NCBI GenBank assembly: GCA_900323505.1
Contig: OOIN01000003.1
Location: forward strand, 1,426,001-1,490,000
Source of the DNA: Ustilago trichophora
Taxonomy: Eukaryota; Basidiomycota; Ustilaginomycetes; Ustilaginales; Ustilaginaceae
Reading direction: 5' to 3'
Length of the DNA: 64,000 nt
In this document: positions 58,094 through 64,000 of the stretch, one piece after another
How the letters are laid out: the number at the start of each line of letters is the position of its first letter
How positions within the stretch are numbered: position 1 is the first letter of the stretch
The notes under the pieces: model-generated
Databases searched by the model: none
The model's input: only the letters and a program-made list of their open reading frames with translations
Told to the model about the DNA's origin: nothing
Program-made: the position numbers and the translations under genes

Positions 58094-59027
58094 TTTGTTA
58101 GTGGAGCAACCGGCGGGCTACCCTCCGACTCTTGAGAAAGAGACTTGTTCAGTGTCGTGCCATGGAGCTTCTTCCCGGAGGCCTCAGTGATGTGTCGGTG
58201 AAGGCCAAAGCAGCTTGTATGCTATCGAGTCGGATGTTGCTTGATGGTGGAGGTGAACGAAAGAGAACCCCTGTTTAGGATCGAGTTGAAGAAAAAGACC
58301 CTGCTCATGAGCTAAGTATGAAATTCGGCATACGGCCGACTCTTGACGAGCAAACAAAAGGCGTTGGCAGGCGCGTGTCGTTTATGCAAGGCGCGTAGAG
58401 TGACAGCTTGTGTGTTGGTCTCTCTCCTCTTTGCGATTTACAGGTCGTGTTAGGCCTCCTCTGACCACCACGACGAATGCCAGTCTTGTTTGACTTTGCC
58501 TCCGATGTCACATCGAGTGTTTGTGTATGCGTATGTGTTGCAGCTGCAGAGTGTTGATCGAGCTTGGCTTGGCGCAGCCTAGCTTTAAGTCAAGAGGAAG
58601 CAGGAAATATCAGGTCGACGCGCTATGTCACTTCAAGATCTGCCGAGCACAGAGGTGGAGTTGAATCCTGTCTCGAACTTGATCCACAAAAGGACACCGG
58701 ACTGTGCAGCTCTTCATGCCCGGATCCCATATCTTGCGACAGCTGAGTCCGAAAGAGTCCGGAGAGTGCAGCCGGTTGAGACTGTTGCTAATGGAAAGTC
58801 TCCGATTTCAGGCACCGGGTCCGGGCGCACAACCGCGAAACTCCTTTAGATTGGCGACAGCGAAGCCAGCGAGGGTCTTAGGTCATATATAGGCAGCGAT
58901 CCTGAGAAGGAGGATGTCGACGTTAGGGCATCTTCCTCTAGACTCACTGCCGCCTTCCCGGCAACCTCAACCGTTTTGCTTCCTATCGCTGCCCGGTGCG
59001 CGGTAAAGCATTGCTTTGTTTTTGGTG
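58094..59027. other. Divergent promoter region of the GH43-like gene
   Basis: Roughly 930 bp contain no supportable gene. The only element I can point to is the TATA match listed next. Confidence 0.45.
58884..58892 (+). promoter_or_regulatory. TATA-box candidate of the GH43-like gene
   Basis: The sequence CATATATAGG lies about 140 bp upstream of the ATG at 59028. It is consistent with regulated expression of a secreted enzyme. Confidence 0.45.
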
Positions 59028-60182
59028 ATGGTCAAGATTCTGCAGCTGGCTCTCGCGCTCAGCCTCACAGCTTTTAGCCAACAGGTATCGGCAAGGCCCT
59101 TCAAGCCATTTGCAGCTGAGTCCGAGAACCATGAACTCTGGTCACCATTCAAAGACGTCCCATTCGGTCAATTCGGCCCGGCAGCCAGACAAGCAGGCTC
59201 GGGAGCACCAGGAAGCGACAACATTACCGAAGACGCATCAGGTCTGGCACCTGCACTTGCACCGGGAGTGCGAAACTCGCTCGGCGAAGGATTTGATCCA
59301 CAATTCTTGACAACAACGAAGGATGGCAAGCCATTCTATCTAGTCACTGACGTTGATTTTGGCATGAAAGCTTTTCTCCGAGCGAGCGACGATCTCAACG
59401 ACATCTACAGGGACGAAACGAAGAAGTATACCATCTACGAGTATTCCAATGTCTCGTATCCAGAGGGTGTCGGGACGGAGGCGGCTGATGTTGTGCAGTA
59501 TGGTGATAGATTCCTGTATACCGTCTCGGCGATTGCAGATGACACTATGCGAGCACTCATGTCCCAGACTGAAGATCCTCTGGGGCCCTACACGGACCTC
59601 GGTCGCATTCTTGGCGAAGACGGCGCACCTTTGAAGGGTTATGATCCGCACGTTATCGTCCATCCCAATGGCAACTCGTATCTGACCTGGTCCAACCACG
59701 AATATGTCCAGATTGTCCAGCTGCAAAATGGCGCCCCTTCCCGCGCTGTTGGATCAGTGGTCAACCTCATCTCGTATGGCGTCAACACGGAATCGCCCAG
59801 CAGCTGGATCTACCAGAACAAAGTCAACGGATCTCGTACACTCAATCTGATGTATGCGGAAGGCAACTTTTATCAGTCCAACTACAACACTCGACTCCTC
59901 TTTATTGACGTTGACCAAGATCCGCTCGATCCGAGTCGGTGGTACCAGCGAGCACAGCCGATCTTGGCTTCAGACTCGAGTCAGGGGGTTTACGGGCCGG
60001 GGTCCGGAAGCTTATTCACAGGACCTGATGGCAAGACATGGTGCGCATATGGTGCATTCGCTTCGAGGGATGGCGCGGATGATGGTAAGAACGAGCGATA
60101 CGTGAGGGTTCAAGTAGCAGAAGCGGATGAGAGAGGTGTTTGGCTGCCTACACAGGTGATTCCTGCTCAACTGCTAGATTGA
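59028..60182 (+). CDS. Secreted GH43-like five-bladed beta-propeller glycosidase
   Basis: This 384-residue single-exon protein has an N-terminal signal peptide (MVKILQLALALSLTAFSQQV, cleavage near residue 22). The propeller starts near residue 78 with EGFDPQFLTTTKDGKPFYLV. A middle blade, GYDPHVIVHPNGNSYLTWS near 205-223, matches the GH43 segment that carries the pKa-modulating Asp. EGVGTEAADVVQYGDRFLYT gives a candidate acid. The late blade VYGPGSGSLFTGPDGKTWCA matches the usual GPGHNS-type segment, but the His is replaced by Ser. Two cysteines at most are present. The fold suggests an arabinanase, arabinofuranosidase or xylosidase acting on plant wall arabinoxylan. Substrate and even activity are inference. 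The start is ATG 59028. Confidence 0.78.
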   Translation: MVKILQLALALSLTAFSQQVSARPFKPFAAESENHELWSPFKDVPFGQFGPAARQAGSGAPGSDNITEDASGLAPALAPGVRNSLGEGFDPQFLTTTKDGKPFYLVTDVDFGMKAFLRASDDLNDIYRDETKKYTIYEYSNVSYPEGVGTEAADVVQYGDRFLYTVSAIADDTMRALMSQTEDPLGPYTDLGRILGEDGAPLKGYDPHVIVHPNGNSYLTWSNHEYVQIVQLQNGAPSRAVGSVVNLISYGVNTESPSSWIYQNKVNGSRTLNLMYAEGNFYQSNYNTRLLFIDVDQDPLDPSRWYQRAQPILASDSSQGVYGPGSGSLFTGPDGKTWCAYGAFASRDGADDGKNERYVRVQVAEADERGVWLPTQVIPAQLLD

Positions 60183-60210
60183 CCTGCCACCACATGGTCG
60201 CCTCTTCGAA

Positions 60211-60729
60211 TCATTTCCGACTTCCGTTGATCAGATGTAAGCATAGTGTAGATGTAGCCTTCGATGATAGAAACGTGACAGCAATGTTAGATGAGAAAGC
60301 TAGGCTTTGCTGTCCTTGAGGTGTAGCTCTAGGCCCTCGAACAAGCGCCAAGAGTGCGTCAAATGCTGTGCCCGAATTCCGACTTCCGTAAATGCATCCA
60401 AGCACCGCGTGCAGGAACTCATGCAGCTTAGCAAAGCTTTCCAGCATGCCCGAGGTGTTCCCCACGCTACAATCCGGTAGAGAGGTAATCAGCTCTGACA
60501 ACATGACTGACTGTTCTTCGTAGATCCTGACAGGATCTTGACAAATGAATGTTTTCATACTACGTAAGGATGAGTGGATCATGAGGGAGAGCTTCTGCAG
60601 GTAGCCGTGTTGTGGCCGCGGAGATGTTTGGGTGAGCAGCGGAATTTCCTCGGCTTCGTCACTTGTCTCGAAATTCCGCCTCCACCTTTGCTTGAGGAAG
60701 CCAAGAACAGATTGTGACGTTTGGCTCAA
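60211..60729 (-). CDS. Hypothetical 172-residue protein
   Basis: An uninterrupted frame begins MSQTSQSVLGFLKQRWRRNF and contains IPLLTQTSPRPQHGYLQKLS, MLSELITSLPDCSVGNTSGM and LHEFLHAVLGCIYGSRNSGT. Composition is balanced and helical rather than low-complexity, which favours a real protein. No motif, signal peptide or membrane span is present. It converges on the GH43-like gene, with only about 28 bp between stops. I do not recognise it, and it could be a chance frame or one exon of a longer gene. Confidence 0.4.
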   Translation of the reverse strand: MSQTSQSVLGFLKQRWRRNFETSDEAEEIPLLTQTSPRPQHGYLQKLSLMIHSSLRSMKTFICQDPVRIYEEQSVMLSELITSLPDCSVGNTSGMLESFAKLHEFLHAVLGCIYGSRNSGTAFDALLALVRGPRATPQGQQSLAFSSNIAVTFLSSKATSTLCLHLINGSRK

Positions 60730-61021
60730 GCTTTAGAGAAGTTTGCTTGGTGAGCATGCCACAAGCCTAAACGACCTTGCTATTCCAACACTCAGCTGAC
60801 TTGTGCCTCCTTCACCCTGAGCTAAGAGCTGAATCACCTTGTCCTACATCCTTCACTTCATATAGCTTGACCCTCTCTTCACGAACTACACCAATCCAAC
60901 CGCTCTCCACCACTCCATTGAAACACATCAGAAGGGTTCCGTCCTCCGTAGATCTACAACTCAAACACTTGACTGCTAGTCAGTCCTTAATCTCCCTGGC
61001 CGGGCAGCAGCATCGCCCATT

Positions 61022-62062
61022 ATGGTTGTCCACGTCCTGGACAATTTTTACCTCTCTATCACCTTCCTCATCTCTCTAGGTTGGCAACTTCTCGGTTTTG
61101 CCATCGCATTCGGTCTCCAAATCGACACCATCACCGACTTCTGGTCCGCGGCCAATGCCATCTTCCTCGCCATCTTCACCCTCTGCTGTGGTGATCAGTA
61201 CTATGCCCGCAATGTCGTCGCCAGCATCTTTGTCATCGCCTGGGGCGTTCGTTTGGGAGCGTTCCAGCTCTTCCGCATGATCAAGATGGGCGGAGACACC
61301 AGGTTCGACGAGATGCGATCCAAGCCTCTCAGCTTCCTCGGTTTTTGGACCTTCCAGCTTATTTGGGTTTGGACCATCACCATGCCCGTCACCGTGCTCA
61401 ACTCTCCCAACTCGAGCGACCCTGCGGAGGGAGGAGGCAACGCAGCTTTCGGCAATGGAAAAGACGTTGTCGGAATCATCTTCTTCGGCATCGGATTCAT
61501 CTGGGAAGCTCTTGCGGACATCCAGAAGTACAGGTTCAAGTCGGTCACCAAGCCGCCTAAGGGTGCCATCACCGATGCGGGCGTGTGGAAGTTCTCCCGC
61601 CGTCCCAACTACTTTGGTGAGATCATGCTTTGGTGGGGCGTATGGCTCCTTGCCATCGGCAACACCTCGGAAGCATCTCGTCGCGGAAGGGATGCTCTGT
61701 ACGGCTCCGTCTTCTCCCCCTTGATCACCATGGCCCTGCTCCTCTTCCTCTCGGGCATCCCCCTGGCAGAGAAACCAACACAGCAAAAGTACTTTTTGAT
61801 GTCCCACGGCCCCGATAAGCAGGCTGAAGGCTTGGAGCCATGGCACCAACAGACCGAAACGGACCCTTGGCAGAGGATGAAGGCTTTCCGTGAACGCACT
61901 TCTCTCTTGTTTCCCATGCCAAACGGAGCATACAAGAGACTGCCAAAGTGGCTCAAGTCGACCGTGCTGCTCGATTTCCCCTTCTACAACTTTGACGAAG
62001 CTAAGGATGGATCTCAGGCAATCAGGGAGGCTGAGGATAAGAAGAATCGCGACAATGCTTGA
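61022..62062 (+). CDS. DUF1295 membrane protein (steroid 5-alpha-reductase-like fold)
   Basis: This 346-residue polytopic membrane protein has about six hydrophobic helices: FYLSITFLISLGWQLLGFAI, ASIFVIAWGVRLGAFQLFRM, FWTFQLIWVWTITMPVTVLN and VVGIIFFGIGFIWEALADIQ. It has the family signature GVWKFSRRPNYFGEIMLWWG near 190-209, in which SRRPNYFGE is the DUF1295/isoprenylcysteine-methyltransferase-like cofactor motif. The stretch KYRFKSVTKPPKGAITDAG comes just before it. The C-terminal about 75 residues are hydrophilic and charged (EGLEPWHQQTETDPWQRMKA). The family is thought to include NADPH-dependent lipid reductases of the ER membrane. The actual substrate is unknown. The ATG at 61022 opens directly into the first helix. 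Confidence 0.9.
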   Translation: MVVHVLDNFYLSITFLISLGWQLLGFAIAFGLQIDTITDFWSAANAIFLAIFTLCCGDQYYARNVVASIFVIAWGVRLGAFQLFRMIKMGGDTRFDEMRSKPLSFLGFWTFQLIWVWTITMPVTVLNSPNSSDPAEGGGNAAFGNGKDVVGIIFFGIGFIWEALADIQKYRFKSVTKPPKGAITDAGVWKFSRRPNYFGEIMLWWGVWLLAIGNTSEASRRGRDALYGSVFSPLITMALLLFLSGIPLAEKPTQQKYFLMSHGPDKQAEGLEPWHQQTETDPWQRMKAFRERTSLLFPMPNGAYKRLPKWLKSTVLLDFPFYNFDEAKDGSQAIREAEDKKNRDNA

Positions 62063-62179
62063 GCAATGCATGTTGCTCTGTTCGTGATTGGATATGTAGA
62101 TACCCCTTGACTTGTCTTGCCGCTCTAGTGATCAATGCTTAATTGTACATACATCTGTTCGACTTTTCTGTGAGCTGGA

Positions 62180-63343
62180 CTAGTCGAGATCAGCCCATCT
62201 GAGCGATGCAACAACGACCCAACTTCCTCGATCACTGATATCGCCCATTTCTTCCTCCGCATCCTCCTTCGCATCCTCCTCCAAAGTGTTTGTCCCAACT
62301 CCATCATCATAGTCAGCCTTGCGTGGCACAGCAGCACCTGACCACGCCCTACACGACCCATCGATGTTCCGTTCCCAAATACCCCCAAACTTGTCCTCTT
62401 CCCAATCAGGTACAATGCCTGCCCTCCTTCCCTCTTCCAACGTAGCGTCATTTTCGTCAGCACGCTGTGCGAGCTGTACAAAGAACCGCCTGACCGCTGG
62501 TCGGCCAGTGTGAAATCCAGCAATGAGCACGCATCGAGCTTCACGTCTGCGCTTGAGCAGCTTTCGTATCGAGTGGATGAGCAGTGGATGTGCGGAAGAT
62601 ACCCAGAGGACGTCTGCTGCTAGGACCAAGTCGTAGCCCGATTCTGTGGTTTCGTTGGAAGATGTGGAAGAAGCGGCTAGTACGAAAGATTCTTCGTCGT
62701 CGTTGCCCCACCCAAGCCCGAGTACTTGAACCCGCTCGCGTGCTTGCGGGTAGTGCGGATTTGGTTGGCGATCTGATCCATCGGTCTTTCTGCTTTTCCT
62801 CGGTAGCAGAGCAAGATCGAGGTTCTCGCGCAAATTAGCAATGACATGAGGATCAGGATAGTCGGTAATCACCGTTCTCTCCGCTCCCATTACGCAAGCT
62901 ACCAATCCAGGCAAACCTGTCCCCGCGCCCAGCTCGACCACTGTTTTGTCTCGGACATCGACAAAGCTGTCTGCTTTTTGCTTGCCTTGCACCTTCTCTG
63001 AGCTGTGCTCGGCGATGAGATCGGCAAGGTAGAGACCAGCATCCCATTGGTGGTGCGCAAAGAGTTTGGTGTTTGTTCCGCTGTTCTGGGCGATCCTGTA
63101 TCGGAGCGTCGTTTTGCGGGTGGAAGGAGGGAGGAAGCGAAGAGGGAGGTTGTGGTGGCTGTACTTGCAGGTGTCGCCTGGATCGCCGTGAGCCGGTTGG
63201 TTGTGTGAAAAGAGGGTGAAGAGGGAATCTTCGAATAGGGATGTCGGGGAGTGGGGTCTTTCACCTCCATGGCCTGCATCGGATGTTGAGGAGCTTGATG
63301 AGGCTATTGAAGCCGCATCGTCGTGAAGTTCGTCGGCAGTCAT
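62180..63343 (-). CDS. EFM7: EFM7-like class I SAM-dependent protein methyltransferase
   Basis: I choose ATG 63343 (MTADELHDDAAS), giving 387 residues. The 43 codons upstream to 63472 look like leader. After a Ser-rich start, TLRYRIAQNSGTNTKLFAHH and QWDAGLYLADLIAEH match the Nnt1/EFM7 entry segment. Motif I is VVELGAGTGLPGLVACVMGA near 130-150, followed by VITDYPDPHVIANLRENLDL. ESGYDLVLAADVLWVSSAHP is the post-II motif. An acidic insert (EEDAKEDAEEEMGD) precedes the last strand RGSWVVVASLRWADLD. In yeast Efm7 methylates the N-terminus and a nearby lysine of elongation factor eEF1A. Length is greater than yeast because of the N-terminal and acidic inserts. It converges on the DUF1295 gene, about 120 bp apart. 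Intact. Confidence 0.85.
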   Translation of the reverse strand: MTADELHDDAASIASSSSSTSDAGHGGERPHSPTSLFEDSLFTLFSHNQPAHGDPGDTCKYSHHNLPLRFLPPSTRKTTLRYRIAQNSGTNTKLFAHHQWDAGLYLADLIAEHSSEKVQGKQKADSFVDVRDKTVVELGAGTGLPGLVACVMGAERTVITDYPDPHVIANLRENLDLALLPRKSRKTDGSDRQPNPHYPQARERVQVLGLGWGNDDEESFVLAASSTSSNETTESGYDLVLAADVLWVSSAHPLLIHSIRKLLKRRREARCVLIAGFHTGRPAVRRFFVQLAQRADENDATLEEGRRAGIVPDWEEDKFGGIWERNIDGSCRAWSGAAVPRKADYDDGVGTNTLEEDAKEDAEEEMGDISDRGSWVVVASLRWADLD

Positions 63344-63942
63344 GACGATGTCGAGCGATGCAAGGTGATTGCTCTCGGAGGTGGCACAAGATGTGATGGT
63401 CGAGAAGAAATAAATTTTGTGCTTGTTTGCTCCACGGAGAGGACCCTTGTTTTTCTGCCAAAATTGCTCCACATGTGACCTATAGCTTGATAGCTTTCCC
63501 GCTTAGGCCATGCATCTCTTCTCCTCTGTGGCAAAGCTACGTTCGCTACCACCACCTCTCCCGCCTATCAAACCACATCCTCGACCTTGGTTCGCTTAAT
63601 TGCTGCTGCATACCTCGCGATGCCCCTGCCGAACCTAAGACGCATCTTTAGCTCCTCCCGAACAGACGATCAGGAGCGCGCCGTATCGAGACAGGCCTTC
63701 TTCCGATTCTGCAGCTTCCTCACCTCGTGCGCTGTCATTGCACTTCTTAGCAGTCCAAAACGTCGACGTGCCATCGGCCTCTAGTTTTGCATCTCTGCAA
63801 ATAGGCTGTAACGGTACAGGGCTACCGGATGCTGCATTACTTGCTTCGTACCACCCTCCTAGACGCAGTCCGAACTCGGCCCAGCACGCAACGTCTTCCA
63901 CTCGTGCAACTGCGAACGCTACACAACAGCAATTTAGCCTCG
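63344..63942. other. Right-edge divergent region
   Basis: No complete gene is visible. The stretch probably holds the promoter of the EFM7-like gene and of whatever starts at the right edge. Confidence 0.4.
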
Positions 63943-64000
63943 ATGGCACGAAAGTCTGCACGAGCTATCGCTGCTGCCGAAGCAGCAAATGGCTCGCACA
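63943..64000 (+). CDS. Possible start of a gene cut by the window edge
   Basis: An ATG at 63943 (context TCGATGG) opens a frame, MARKSARAIAAAEAANGSH, that is still open at the last base. Basic, alanine-rich composition is plausible for an N-terminus, but a second frame through the same bases is also open. Only 19 codons are visible, so no function can be given. Confidence 0.35.
   Translation, partial: MARKSARAIAAAEAANGSH

Noticed and set aside
61076..62071. 331-codon minus-strand frame
   Set aside because: Antisense to the DUF1295 gene, which carries the family motif on the plus strand.

Overview
The window reads as nuclear DNA of a basidiomycete fungus, most likely a smut (Ustilaginomycotina). 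This is inferred from several features. Genes are dense and alternate strands. Most are single-exon, or carry a few short introns with GTAAGT-like donors, CTNAC-type branch sites and YAG acceptors. A lone 118-nt 5S rRNA gene sits among protein genes. There are several small secreted proteins, and conserved proteins such as an ENA-type P-ATPase, Dbp3, Rev7 and Rit1. I see no transposon, tRNA gene, CRISPR array or prophage. No species-level call is possible from the sequence alone.

Layout. 1-5.5 kb: a mitochondrial-like unknown protein, a two-exon GPI-anchored secreted protein, and a 5S rRNA gene next to possible coding debris. 5.5-15.6 kb: APS kinase, a mitochondrial HTD2-type dehydratase (3 exons), methionine sulfoxide reductase B, a Cdt2-like WD40 protein tail-to-tail with diphthine methylesterase DPH7, and a wax-synthase-like membrane acyltransferase. 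16.3-25.3 kb: DEAD-box helicase Dbp3, a short-chain dehydrogenase, two secreted proteins (one with an EF-hand), a four-exon Rab4 GTPase, and divergently from it a Gir2/RWD protein. 25.9-33.1 kb: a three-exon membrane protein that joins an N-terminal multi-TM module to a PAQR domain, a tail-anchored protein with an APSES/KilA-N-like domain (possibly Bqt4-like), a multi-TM unknown and an alpha/beta hydrolase. 33.7-40.6 kb: an 83-residue stand-alone cytochrome b5 (three exons), Rit1, Rev7, and a nuclease-like plus CCCH zinc-finger protein whose last zinc ligand lies on a 7-nt terminal exon. 40.6-46.2 kb: a 2.2-kb gene-free upstream region rich in PacC-type GCCARG hexamers, followed by an ENA-type sodium/potassium ATPase. 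48-64 kb: a 1476-residue coiled-coil/F-box-like protein, a peroxisomal hydratase 2 (PTS1 AKL), an Rvs167/Hob1-type BAR-SH3 protein, a Ser-rich unknown, a GH43-like secreted glycosidase, a DUF1295 membrane protein, an EFM7-like methyltransferase, and perhaps the first codons of a gene leaving the right edge.

The genes do not form one pathway or cluster; this is ordinary euchromatic gene space. The strongest points for follow-up are the PAQR fusion, the PacC-like site cluster upstream of the ENA gene, the zinc-finger micro-exon, the short cytochrome b5, and the small set of secreted proteins. All splice junctions given here were derived by hand from reading-phase agreement and splice consensus, not from transcripts.
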